This document shows positions 19,298-27,672 of a DNA stretch of 64,000 nucleotides, in pieces. The position numbers were made by a program, and so were the translations under genes. Position 1 is the first letter of the stretch, and every line of letters starts with the position of its first letter. The stretch comes from Nocardioides albus. GTDB taxonomy: Bacteria; Actinomycetota; Actinomycetes; Propionibacteriales; Nocardioidaceae. The notes below the pieces were generated by a model that saw only the letters and a list, made by a program, of their open reading frames with translations, was not told the DNA's origin and did no database searches. The stretch is from positions 186,001 to 250,000 of the forward strand of contig NZ_BMQT01000010.1 in NCBI RefSeq assembly GCF_014648255.1, in the 5' to 3' direction.

Positions 19298-20410
19298 TTA
19301 TGCCGGGGTCACCCAGGAGTCGAAGAGCGGGATGCCCTCCCAGGCTCCCCCACGGGCCACCGCCACCACGGCGTGGGGCCGGTCGAACCGCAGATCGATC
19401 TGCCGCACCGTCGTCTCGCGCGGGGCACCGGTGGCCGCCCGGACCATCATCCCGGTCACCGCCGCCGCCTTGAAGCCCTCACGATCGTAGGAGGCGACCG
19501 CCTTCTGTACGCAGACAGCCTCCGTGTCCGTCTCGATCGCAGCCATCACTCCGCCGGCGATCTCGGCGACCCCCGGCGCGGCGGCCAGGTCGTGACGATC
19601 CTCCGCGCTCCACTCCGGAAGGTGGCTGCGCCAGCGGTCGGCCGGAGCGCTGCCGAAGGCGGTGACCTCTCGAACCGTCCAGGCGTGGCCGGTGCCGGCA
19701 TCGCCAGGGTCGAAGGTGCGGTTCTGCACCTCGCCGGCGTCGACCCGTCGGACGACCTCTTCGGCAGCCCGCCACACGTCGTCGGCGGCGACGCCGTTCG
19801 CGGCGATCACGGAGTAGACCGAGATGCCGTCCTCGCTGGGCGGACAGGCGACTGCCACAGGACCGGCGGCCTCGGTCTCCACCACCGCCTGGAACCCGCC
19901 CTCCAGCAGCAGCAACCCGTCCCCGTCGTCGTCGAGCGGCTCGCTCCAGCGCGGCGTCACCACCAGCGCCGATGCGAAGACGAGCAGGGTCCAGGGGTCG
20001 ATCTCGAGAGGGAACTCCGTGATCAGCCCTCGGGTGTGCTCGTCGGCCCACGCGTCGAGCCCGGCCTGCTCCGGGAGCGGGTCGAGCATGATCGGCAGAG
20101 CCTTCGTCAGCTCCACCCCGGGGCGCAGCCAGCCGGCGACAGCGGCGCCGATCGTCGGGTGCGGTGACTCCAGCAGCGCCAGCGCGGCGGCCCGCGCGTC
20201 GGCCCGGTTCAACCCCAGGATCTCATCGGTCTCGGTCTCCGCCGCCGGCGCCAGCGAGGCGAGGAGCAGCCACAGACCTGCGTACGAGATCACCGGCGCT
20301 TCGGCGGATCCGAGAGCGGAGCGGGTGGTGGCGGCGTACGTTCGGACTGCCTTGGCGGCCGCGAGGGACAAGGGCGTCTGCGTTCCCGACTTCTCCATGC
20401 TCGAAGACAT
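19298..20410 (-). CDS. serpin-like protein
   Basis: 370 residues from the ATG at 20410 (GTG 20425 and ATG 20398 are alternatives; none has a clear ribosome site). The C-terminal third carries the serpin pattern: ASYDREGFKAAAVTGMMV corresponds to the hinge (E-G-x-x-A-A-A-x-T) and LRFDRPHAVVAVAR...GIPLFDSWV to the conserved F-x-x-x-R-P-F and L-F-x-G-x-V end. Known serpins trap serine or cysteine proteases by loop insertion. No signal peptide is visible, so it may act inside the cell. It lies directly upstream of a Ser/Thr kinase and is divergent from an MpaB-like gene. Confidence 0.75.
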   Translation of the reverse strand: MSSSMEKSGTQTPLSLAAAKAVRTYAATTRSALGSAEAPVISYAGLWLLLASLAPAAETETDEILGLNRADARAAALALLESPHPTIGAAVAGWLRPGVELTKALPIMLDPLPEQAGLDAWADEHTRGLITEFPLEIDPWTLLVFASALVVTPRWSEPLDDDGDGLLLLEGGFQAVVETEAAGPVAVACPPSEDGISVYSVIAANGVAADDVWRAAEEVVRRVDAGEVQNRTFDPGDAGTGHAWTVREVTAFGSAPADRWRSHLPEWSAEDRHDLAAAPGVAEIAGGVMAAIETDTEAVCVQKAVASYDREGFKAAAVTGMMVRAATGAPRETTVRQIDLRFDRPHAVVAVARGGAWEGIPLFDSWVTPA

Positions 20411-20443
20411 TACGGGGAGAGCCACGACAGGTGAGCCAAGTCA

Positions 20444-20461
20444 CGATACGATTATGTATCG
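20444..20461. promoter_or_regulatory. palindromic operator between serpin-like and MpaB-like genes
   Basis: Perfect inverted repeat CGATAC-GATTAT-GTATCG. A plus-strand -10 TACGAT (20447-20452) with ACGACA 17 bases upstream lies in it, and the minus strand reads CATAAT in the same place, so one regulator (TetR-like site size) could cover both divergent promoters. Confidence 0.6.
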
Positions 20462-20475
20462 AGCGAGGAGGCACC

Positions 20476-21342
20476 ATGGCCAAGGAGTCGCGCACGGCAG
20501 GGTTGGATCCGGAGACCGAATTTCAAGAGATCTCCAGGAGCCTGGGGCTCTACGAGTTCCCTTGGGACACGACTCAGTCGCTGAGCTTCGCGCTGTTCCG
20601 GACCTACGCGGTGCCCTCGATCGGCCGGCTGCTGGCCGACACGCACCAGTTCACCGAGAACACCCAGAAGCGCTACGACGACACCGCGCTGCTGATGGAG
20701 GACGCGGCGATCGAGGACCTGGACAGCCCTCGCGGTCGGGCCGCGGTGCGGCGGATCAACCAGATGCACCGGATGTACGACATCTCCAACGACGACATGC
20801 GCTACGTCCTCTCGACCTTCGTGGTGATCCCACGGCGCTGGAACCAGGAGTTCGGCTGGCGGCAGTCGACCCCCGACGAGCAGCTCGCGGCGCTGCGCTA
20901 CTACCAGGCGCTCGGGAAGCGGATGGGGATCAAGGACATCCCGGCGACCTACGAGGAGTTCGAGCAGCTCCTCGACTCCTATGAGACCGAGCACTTCGGG
21001 TACGACGAGGGCGGCCGCGCCGTCGCCGACTCGACCCTCGAGCTGCTGACCACGTTCTACCCGCGACCGCTGGCGCCGCTCGTCCGAACCTTCTCGCTGT
21101 CGCTGATGGAGCCGCACCTGCTCGAGGCGTTCGGCTACGCCGAGCCGGGACGCCTCGCCCGGGCCCTGTCCCGGGCAGCATTGAAGGCCCGGGCACGTGT
21201 CGTCGCGCTCCTGCCGGCGCGGAAGAAGCCGGCGTACGTCCGCGACATGCCTCGCATCAAGAGCTACCCGCACGGGTTCAGCACCGAGGAGCTCGGCACC
21301 TTCGCGCCGGGCTGCCCGGTGCACGTGGGCACCAAGCCGTAG
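20476..21342 (+). CDS. MpaB-like oxygenase family protein (DUF2236)
   Basis: 288 residues from the ATG at 20476 after GAGGAGG. The helical DUF2236/MpaB region includes TFVVIPRRWNQEFGWR, conserved Arg/His residues (HQFTENTQKRYDDT) and the C-terminal PLAPLVRTFSLSLMEPHLLEAFGY. Family members include the haem b-dependent latex clearing and mycophenolate oxygenases; the substrate here is unknown. Transcription probably depends on the palindromic operator just upstream. Confidence 0.8.
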   Translation: MAKESRTAGLDPETEFQEISRSLGLYEFPWDTTQSLSFALFRTYAVPSIGRLLADTHQFTENTQKRYDDTALLMEDAAIEDLDSPRGRAAVRRINQMHRMYDISNDDMRYVLSTFVVIPRRWNQEFGWRQSTPDEQLAALRYYQALGKRMGIKDIPATYEEFEQLLDSYETEHFGYDEGGRAVADSTLELLTTFYPRPLAPLVRTFSLSLMEPHLLEAFGYAEPGRLARALSRAALKARARVVALLPARKKPAYVRDMPRIKSYPHGFSTEELGTFAPGCPVHVGTKP

Positions 21343-21359
21343 CCCACCCCTCCCCCGCA

Positions 21360-21404
21360 CTTCACGAGCCCTTCACCAGGCACCGCTTCGCTGTTGTCGA
21401 TAAC
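21360..21404 (+). promoter_or_regulatory. PHO-box-like promoter of phoD
   Basis: Two adjacent 11-base units, CTTCACGAGCC (21360-21370) and CTTCACCAGGC (21371-21381), resemble the direct-repeat PHO boxes bound by PhoP in Streptomyces. GATAAC (21399-21404) follows 17 bases later as a -10. An overlapping inverted repeat TGTCGAT/ATCGACA (21395-21417) may form a hairpin in the 5' leader. Confidence 0.6.
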
Positions 21405-21428
21405 CCCCATATCGACAGGAGCACGTCC

Positions 21429-23051
21429 ATGCCTGGCCCCAGCACCACTCCTGATCTCCGCGGCGCCCTACGCGGTCTCGACCGCCGCCGCTTCCTGACC
21501 GTCTCGGCGGCCGCGACCGCGCTGGCCTTCACCACGGGCCTGCCGCGTACCGGCGCCTTCGCCTCCCCCGCCACCTCACCCTCGGCGATCACCTCCGACC
21601 CGTTCACCCTCGCAGTCGCCTCCGGCGACCCCCTACCCGACTCGGTGCTGCTGTGGACCCGGCTCGCGCCGCTCCCGCTGGAGCCGACCGGCGGGATGCC
21701 TCCCGCACGGTTCGACGTCTCCTGGGAGGTGGCCCGAGACTCGACGTTCAAGCGCGTCGTACGCCGCGGCACCGCCGCCGCGCACACGGAGTTCAACCAC
21801 TCCGTGCACGCCGAGGTCCGCGGCCTGGACGCGGCGACCGAGTACTTCTACCGCTTCCGGGTCGGCCAGTGGATCAGCCCGGTCGGGCGGACCCGGACCG
21901 CGCCGCCGGTGGGAGCCGCGGTGTCGTCGTTCACCTTCGCCCTCGCCTCGTGCCAGCGCTACGACCAGGGCTACTACACCGCGTACGGACATCTCGCCAA
22001 CGAGGACGTCGACGCGGTCTTCCACCTGGGCGACTATCTCTACGAGTACGCCGTGAACGCCTCCGCCGGCGCCCGCGCCTACAGCGAGCCGCTGCCGGCG
22101 CACCTCAACCACGAGACCGTGACACTCGATGACTACCGGGCGCGCTACGGGCTCTACAAGTCCGACCCCGACCAGATCGCCGCGCACCTGGCGCACCCGT
22201 TCATCGTCACCTGGGACGACCACGAGACCGAGAACAACTACGCCGCCGACTCCCCGGAGAACTCGGTTCCGCCGGAGCAGTTCCTGGTGCGCCGCGCGGC
22301 CGCCTACCGCGCCTACTGGGAGAACCAGCCGCTGCGCCTGCCCCAGCAGCCGTCCGGGGCGGATCTTCGTCTCTACCGACGGCTGCAGTGGGGCCGGCTG
22401 GCGCAGTTCGACATCCTCGACACCCGCCAGTACCGCACCAACCAGGCCAACGGTGACGGCTGGAAGCTGCCTTCTGCTGAGTCCGAGGCAGAGTCGATGA
22501 CACTTCCGGGCTTCGAGCAGGAGAGGTGGCTGACCGACGGCTGGCGGCGTTCCCACGCGACCTGGAACGTGGTGCCGCAGCAGGTCACCTTCGCACGCCG
22601 TGACAACCCGAACGGCTCCGGTACGCGCTCGATGGACTCCTGGGACGGCTACCCGGCCTCTCGCCGGCGTGTCCTCGAGGGCTGGAAGGCGTCGGGACAG
22701 TCGAACCTGATGGTCCTGACCGGCGACGTACACGTCCACTACGGCCTGAACATCCACGACGACTTCGACGACCTGTCCTCGCCGGTGCTCGGCACCGAGG
22801 TCGTCACCAGCTCGATCACCTCGGGCGGCAACGGCGCGGAGCGTCCCGCCAACTGGGCCGCTTATCTGGAGCGCAACCCGCACATGAAGTTCTACAACGG
22901 CCTGCGGGGCTACACGACCGTCTCCCTGGGGGCTGACGGCGCCGAGATCGCCTACAAGAACGTCGCCCAGGTGACCACGCCGGGGGCACCGCTGACCGTG
23001 GGAGGCCGCTTCTTCACCGAGGCGGGCAAGCCGGGTCTGGTCGAGGCGTAG
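21429..23051 (+). CDS. phoD: alkaline phosphatase D, Tat-exported
   Basis: 540 residues. A twin-arginine signal peptide (DRRRFLTVSAAATALAF, residues 18-34) exports the folded enzyme. The PhoD N-terminal beta domain (about 55-155) precedes the metallophosphatase core with HLGDYLYEYA, WDDHETENNY, LDTRQYRT and LTGDVHVHYG, which supply Fe/Ca ligands in the characterised enzymes. It releases phosphate from phosphomono- and diesters at the cell surface. AGGA precedes the ATG at 21429. The PHO-box-like repeats upstream fit induction under phosphate limitation. Confidence 0.95.
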   Translation: MPGPSTTPDLRGALRGLDRRRFLTVSAAATALAFTTGLPRTGAFASPATSPSAITSDPFTLAVASGDPLPDSVLLWTRLAPLPLEPTGGMPPARFDVSWEVARDSTFKRVVRRGTAAAHTEFNHSVHAEVRGLDAATEYFYRFRVGQWISPVGRTRTAPPVGAAVSSFTFALASCQRYDQGYYTAYGHLANEDVDAVFHLGDYLYEYAVNASAGARAYSEPLPAHLNHETVTLDDYRARYGLYKSDPDQIAAHLAHPFIVTWDDHETENNYAADSPENSVPPEQFLVRRAAAYRAYWENQPLRLPQQPSGADLRLYRRLQWGRLAQFDILDTRQYRTNQANGDGWKLPSAESEAESMTLPGFEQERWLTDGWRRSHATWNVVPQQVTFARRDNPNGSGTRSMDSWDGYPASRRRVLEGWKASGQSNLMVLTGDVHVHYGLNIHDDFDDLSSPVLGTEVVTSSITSGGNGAERPANWAAYLERNPHMKFYNGLRGYTTVSLGADGAEIAYKNVAQVTTPGAPLTVGGRFFTEAGKPGLVEA

Positions 23052-23057
23052 AAGCTC

Positions 23058-23121
23058 GGTACGACGGGGAGATCTGCATGGGTTACCGACGAGTAAGCCA
23101 TGTCGATCTCCCCGTCGTACC
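23058..23121. terminator. extended hairpin terminator after phoD
   Basis: A 16-bp perfect stem (23058-23073 with 23106-23121, GGTACGACGGGGAGAT) continues through GCATGG/CCATGT and TTAC/GTAA helices to a six-base loop, so almost the whole 64 bases fold. It ends 15 bases before the next start codon. Confidence 0.8.
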
Positions 23122-23136
23122 CCTACGCTCAGGGGC

Positions 23137-24597
23137 GTGAGCCGTCCGCGGTACTCCCCCGCTGTCGGGGTCGTGGTCGCCGCGCAGGCTGCCGTGCTGC
23201 TGGCGATGAGCCCGTTCTACGGGCCGCATCGAGACGAGCTCTACTTCGTCTCCGCAGGTCAGCGGCTGGCTTGGGGATATCCCGACCAGCCCGCGCTGAC
23301 ACCGTTCCTGGCCCGGATCGCGACCGAGATCGCGCCGTACAACCTTGTCGTTCTGCGATTGTGGAGCCTGCTGGCGATGGTCGGGCTGGTCCTGCTGGCG
23401 GCGGAGTTCGCGCGGCTGCTCGGCGGCGGACGTACGCCGCAGGTGCTGACCGCGGGGCTGGTGGCCGTCGGCGTGGTCACGATGACGTTCGGGCACTGGC
23501 ACTCGACCGCCACGTTCGACGCGCTGGCCTGGACCGCGATCCTGGTGCTGGTGGCCCGGGCGCTGGTCGCCCAGGGCTGGCGGCACCGGGCACTGTTCTG
23601 GCTGGCGGCCGGGATCGTCGCCGGGATCGGGCTGGAGAACAAGCACTCGGTGGCCTTCCTCCTGGGCGCGATCCTGATCGGCATCGCACTCGTCCCGGCG
23701 ACCCGGCGCAACCTGACCACGCCGTGGCCGTGGCTGGCCGGGCTCACCGCGCTGGCGCTGTGGACCCCCAACCTCCTGTGGCAGCTCGAGCACGACTGGC
23801 CGGTGCTCGACCTGTCCGCGGACATCCGGGAGGAGTACGGCGGTGCGGCCGGCAGGGTCGGTTACGTCGCGCAGGCGCTGATCCTGCTGAGCCCCGTGAT
23901 CACGCCGGTCTGGATCATCGGTCTGGTGGCGCTCCTCCGGCGCCGGGAATGGGCACCCTTCCGCCCGGTCGCCGTCGCGTTCTTGCTGGTCGCGGGCTTC
24001 TTCCTGATCGCGGGCGGAAAGGGCTACTACCTGGCCGGCCTGTTCCCGCCGTTGGTCGCGGCGGGATCCGTGGTGATCGCCGAGCGTCTGCGGCCACGCA
24101 CCGTCGGCCTCCTCGGCGCCGGCCTGGCCCTGCTGACCATCCCAGCCTGGCCGATCAACCTCCCGGTGCTACCCGCTCAGACCTATGCCGGCTCGTTCTA
24201 CACCGCCGCCGGCGAGGACCAGCTGGAGACGATCGGCTGGCCCCAGTACGCCGCCCAGGTGCGGGCGGTCGTCGACGAGCTGACCCCGGCCCAGCAACGT
24301 ACGGCCGTGGTCTTCACCACCAACTACGGAGAGGCGGGCGCTCTGGAGTGGTATGGCGTCGGGGCGCCGGTCCACAGCGGGCACAACGGCTGGCGGTTCT
24401 GGGAGCAGCCGCCGAAGGGCGCATCACCGATCGTCGTGGTCGGGTTCGACGACCCCGACCGCTTCTTCGACGGCTGCGAGCAGGTCGGTTCGCTCTACAA
24501 CCGCGAAGGTGCCGACAACGAGGAGAACGGCGCCCCGATCGACCTCTGCGACACCCCGAAGCAGCCGTGGTCGCAACTGTGGCACTACAGCGCCTGA
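23137..24597 (+). CDS. GT-C glycosyltransferase (ArnT/PMT-like membrane protein)
   Basis: 486 residues with about 10 membrane segments. HRDELYFVSAGQRLAWGYPDQPALTPFLAR (span about residues 27-56) is the first extracytoplasmic loop with the acidic D/E pair typical of GT39/GT83 enzymes that use polyprenyl-phosphate sugars. The C-terminal 130 residues are a soluble periplasmic domain (AVVFTTNYGEAGALEWYG...). It probably transfers mannose or a related sugar to protein or lipid outside the membrane; donor and acceptor are unknown. The start is a GTG with AGGGG upstream. Confidence 0.85.
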   Translation: MSRPRYSPAVGVVVAAQAAVLLAMSPFYGPHRDELYFVSAGQRLAWGYPDQPALTPFLARIATEIAPYNLVVLRLWSLLAMVGLVLLAAEFARLLGGGRTPQVLTAGLVAVGVVTMTFGHWHSTATFDALAWTAILVLVARALVAQGWRHRALFWLAAGIVAGIGLENKHSVAFLLGAILIGIALVPATRRNLTTPWPWLAGLTALALWTPNLLWQLEHDWPVLDLSADIREEYGGAAGRVGYVAQALILLSPVITPVWIIGLVALLRRREWAPFRPVAVAFLLVAGFFLIAGGKGYYLAGLFPPLVAAGSVVIAERLRPRTVGLLGAGLALLTIPAWPINLPVLPAQTYAGSFYTAAGEDQLETIGWPQYAAQVRAVVDELTPAQQRTAVVFTTNYGEAGALEWYGVGAPVHSGHNGWRFWEQPPKGASPIVVVGFDDPDRFFDGCEQVGSLYNREGADNEENGAPIDLCDTPKQPWSQLWHYSA

Positions 24598-24618
24598 GAC
24601 CTGGCTTAGCCTGACGAC

Positions 24619-25656
24619 ATGGCCAACGTTGTCGGGAACGCTGTGCTGGCGATCTTCTTCGGAGTCGCGCTGGCCGTCGCAGGGTTCGTCCCTGCAGCGG
24701 CGATCGCCTACCGCCGCAGAGGCTCGTTCCCGCTGGGTCGGATCCTGCTCCTCCTGGCCGCTGCGATCTACGCGGTGGCGCTGTGGACCTACACCCTCGT
24801 CCCGGTGCCCGATGCGGGCTCGTTCACCTGCGCCGGGACCCAGGTCCATGCATTCGGCTTCGTCGGCGACATCCTCCGCACCCGCGCCGAGATCGGCACC
24901 CGAGCCCTGCTCACCGACGCGGTGTTCCTCCAGGTGGCCCTCAACCTCGTCCTGTTCGTACCTCTGGGGTTCTTCGTCCGAGCGATCACCGGACGTGGTG
25001 TCGTGGTCGCGGGCACCATCGGGTTCTTGACGTCGCTGCTCATCGAGAGCACTCAGCTCACTGGGATCTGGGGACTGTACCCGTGCGCCTACCGCGTCTT
25101 CGACGTCGACGACCTGCTGGTCAACACCGCTGGCGCCGTGCTCGGTTCGGCGATCTCGGCCCTCCTCGTCCGTCACCACGCCCGAGAGGCGCCGGCCACC
25201 GTCACTGTGGGCCGACGGTTGGTGGGCATGGTCGCCGATCTGCTGGTCGTCCTCGGCGCCGGCGCCCCGCTGGTCCTGGCCTGGCGTGCCTGGCAGCTCT
25301 ACGGGCTCGAGGTGCCGTTCGACGAGGTGCCGACCACCACCCAGTTCTGGCTGCTGTGGGGTCCGCCGATCGTGCTGGAGGCCGTTGCCGTCCTCGGCTT
25401 CGGACGTACCGTCGGCGAGTGGGTCGTCGGCCTCCGCGCGACGGCATCCTCGGGAGTGTGGTGGCGCCGGATCGTCAAGCTGCTGGCCGGGGTCGGCGGC
25501 CTGATGCTGCTGCTCATGGCCGACTTCCCCGGCTCCGGCCTCCTGCTGCTCGTCTTCGTCGGCGCGACCGTCGTGGCACTCCCCCGCACCGATGAGCATC
25601 GCGGCCTCAGCAACGCGCTCGCGGGAATGCAGGTCGGGCCGGCCCGGCCGAGCTGA
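24619..25656 (+). CDS. VanZ-like and RDD domain membrane protein
   Basis: 345 residues. The N-terminal VanZ domain (about 40-180) shows LNLVLFVPLGFFVR and SLLIESTQLTGIWGLYPCAYRVFDVDDLLVNTAGAVLG; the C-terminal RDD domain (about 195-330) has RRLVGMVADLLVVL and FGRTVGEWVVGLRA. VanZ-type proteins are linked to glycopeptide tolerance and cell wall stress and RDD to small-molecule or ion transport; neither is established here. It follows the glycosyltransferase by 21 bases and may share its transcript. Confidence 0.85.
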   Translation: MANVVGNAVLAIFFGVALAVAGFVPAAAIAYRRRGSFPLGRILLLLAAAIYAVALWTYTLVPVPDAGSFTCAGTQVHAFGFVGDILRTRAEIGTRALLTDAVFLQVALNLVLFVPLGFFVRAITGRGVVVAGTIGFLTSLLIESTQLTGIWGLYPCAYRVFDVDDLLVNTAGAVLGSAISALLVRHHAREAPATVTVGRRLVGMVADLLVVLGAGAPLVLAWRAWQLYGLEVPFDEVPTTTQFWLLWGPPIVLEAVAVLGFGRTVGEWVVGLRATASSGVWWRRIVKLLAGVGGLMLLLMADFPGSGLLLLVFVGATVVALPRTDEHRGLSNALAGMQVGPARPS

Positions 25657-25666
25657 GCCGGCGGGT

Positions 25667-26533
25667 TCACCGTTCGCTGGGCAGCGGCGAGACCTCGAGC
25701 TCCCCGGTCAGGTAGGCCAGCGTGGAACCGTTCGACAGCACGACGCGTCGGGCGTTGTCGTCTCGCCGGCGGCGCAGCGACGTCAGCGTCTTGACCACGC
25801 GCTCCGGGTCGTCGAGGAGCCAGAACCCGACGCGGATCGCCTTGCGCCGCCACCGCCGGGGCACGAGTCGGATCCGGTGCCGGCGTGTGTTCGACCATGA
25901 CGGCGCATCACGTCTCGCGGTGAACTCGAGGAACCGGTTCGTCACCGGGATCATGTCGTGACGTGTGACCTCCTCGACCACGTCGACGCGGATCTCCTTC
26001 CACGCCACCGTGACCACTTCCCCGGCGAGCTCGATCGTCAGGCTCTCAGGCGTGATCAGGAGCGCCCGGCGCATGGTCATCGTCAGCGCATGGTCGACCA
26101 CCACCACCGCGAAGAACACTGCGAACCCCGCAGACAGGACCCCGACCACGTTCAGCCCGCCGCGGAACGCGAGCCCCGCAAACTGACACAGCATCACCAC
26201 GAAGCACACGAGCATCAGCTCCCCGCAGATCCCCGGCCCCCGCCTGAGCCTGATCTCGATCCCGGCCCCGCCGTCCGAGCCCCGGATCCGGCGCTGCGCG
26301 CGGCGGTCGCCGAGGCGTACGCCCTTCATCAGCTGCACCGCGACCGCCAGCAGGACGAACATCACCCCGCAGGTGACTCCGATCAGGTACGGCCCGAGCT
26401 CCGCGCCGTCAGCGACCAGAAACCCGACGCACAGCAAGAGCCCGAACAGCAGGTTGGCGAGGCTGAGCAGCGACCACCCCACCCTGCGAGCCGTCGCCTT
26501 CCAGGGCGCCCCCAGATCTCCGTCCTCGACCAC
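25667..26533 (-). CDS. hypothetical membrane protein
   Basis: 288 residues, not recognised as a named family. Four membrane segments form two pairs (about 19-41, 46-66, 105-125, 128-150), followed by a soluble basic domain with a PH-like feel (LLITPESLTIELAGEVVTVAWKEIRVDVVEEV) and an Arg-rich end. Such layouts occur in actinobacterial bPH2-like proteins, but the match is weak. It converges with the VanZ-RDD gene with a 10-base gap. Confidence 0.7.
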   Translation of the reverse strand: MVEDGDLGAPWKATARRVGWSLLSLANLLFGLLLCVGFLVADGAELGPYLIGVTCGVMFVLLAVAVQLMKGVRLGDRRAQRRIRGSDGGAGIEIRLRRGPGICGELMLVCFVVMLCQFAGLAFRGGLNVVGVLSAGFAVFFAVVVVDHALTMTMRRALLITPESLTIELAGEVVTVAWKEIRVDVVEEVTRHDMIPVTNRFLEFTARRDAPSWSNTRRHRIRLVPRRWRRKAIRVGFWLLDDPERVVKTLTSLRRRRDDNARRVVLSNGSTLAYLTGELEVSPLPSER

Positions 26534-26653
26534 GGCTCGACCTTAAGGGCCGTACGCCGCGGCCGGCCCGGAGACCGGAGATCGGCGCGTCCGTGGTCGT
26601 TCTTCATCAACGCCAGGCCGGACGTCGGTTTCTCCAGAGCGGTGCGTCTGGGC

Positions 26654-27130
26654 CTACGCCCAGACGCCGACGTACTCGATGACCACCCTGAGGCCGACGT
26701 TGAACTCGGCAGCGTTGGTGACCGCGTTGATGAGGCGTACGACCCAGAAGACCGCCAACGTGTAGCCGATCCCGAGCGCAATCCCGGACGCGGCTGCACT
26801 GGTTCCGGTCACTTTGGCTCGGCGGAGCCCGACGTGCCCGAGCACGACCGCGACCGCGATCGGGATGATCTAGGCAATCATCAGCAGTCCGAGGATCAGC
26901 CAGATGATCGAGCGGTCCTCCATGGCGTAGAAGGAGTTGTAGTAGCTCTGGCTGACCTTCGGGATTCCCACGATCACCCGCACCAGGGCGACGATCCCCA
27001 GCAGTCCCGCGGCAAGCCCCAGGCCGGCCATCCCGAGCCATCCGGCAGCACCGCGTGGGTTGCCAGCGGGTGCGGGCTGGTTCGGCGGCCATGCGGGACC
27101 GGCTGCTGCCACCTCGCTCGGTTGTGACAT
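26654..27130 (-). pseudogene. DUF4190-like membrane protein interrupted by in-frame TAG
   Basis: One reading frame of 158 codons is split by an amber codon at plus-strand 26870-26872. The upstream part (MSQPSEVAAAGPAWPPNQ... to ILGLLMIA) has a Pro-rich N-terminus and two hydrophobic segments; the downstream part continues in the same frame (IIPIAVAVVLGHVGLRRAKVTG...EYVGVWA) with VLGHVGLRRAK, the DUF4190 hallmark, and another membrane helix. No shift is needed, only readthrough. It is either a recent pseudogene, a sequencing error or a stop-codon readthrough case. The 233-base divergent gap to the WXG cluster is AT-rich and probably holds its promoter. Confidence 0.65.
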
Positions 27131-27363
27131 CGCGCCCTCTTTCCTTCCGAGCTGGATCGAGTCGCCCTGGGTGTGACGGGCGCCGACGTAACGACGCGAA
27201 ACGCTATCTCAGACAAGGGGCGTCGCCGGCGAGAACCGCGCGGAACCGGCGAGGCAGGCGCGGATCGAGTGCGTATGAGATTTTTCGACGTTTTGTGTTT
27301 GAAACCCGAAGTTTGGGGTAGGAGATAGTCACCAACCGCTCCGAACGCCTTGGGAGACCTCTC

Positions 27364-27672
27364 GTGAACGTCGAAATCGTCGTGCCGCAGGTGAAGACCG
27401 CGGCCCGTTCCATCGGGACCGCGGCCGACGCCGTCGCCGGCCTCGATCTCGAAGGCCCCATGGGCAAGGTCGCCGCCGCGCTGCCCGGCAGCACGGCCGT
27501 CGGCGCCGCGAACGGTCTCAAGACCGAGTGGAAGAACGATAAGGACAAGTGGGTCAAGGCCGCTCGCGACCACAAGACGACCACCGTCGCCGATGCCGAC
27601 GCGATTGTCGAGGCCGACACGATCACGGCCCAGCAGGCGCGCTACCGCGAAGCAATGATCGGAAGAGACTGA
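27364..27672 (+). CDS. small WXG/Esx-like protein
   Basis: 102 residues, helical, beginning MNVEIVVPQVKTAARSIG from a GTG. It has the size and helix-turn-helix hairpin profile of ESX/type VII targets, with W at WKNDKDKWV, but no strict W-x-G. It overlaps the next gene by one base (TGATG), so translation is coupled. It is likely a heterodimer partner or chaperone for the large protein that follows. The family is inferred from context. Confidence 0.7.
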   Translation: MNVEIVVPQVKTAARSIGTAADAVAGLDLEGPMGKVAAALPGSTAVGAANGLKTEWKNDKDKWVKAARDHKTTTVADADAIVEADTITAQQARYREAMIGRD

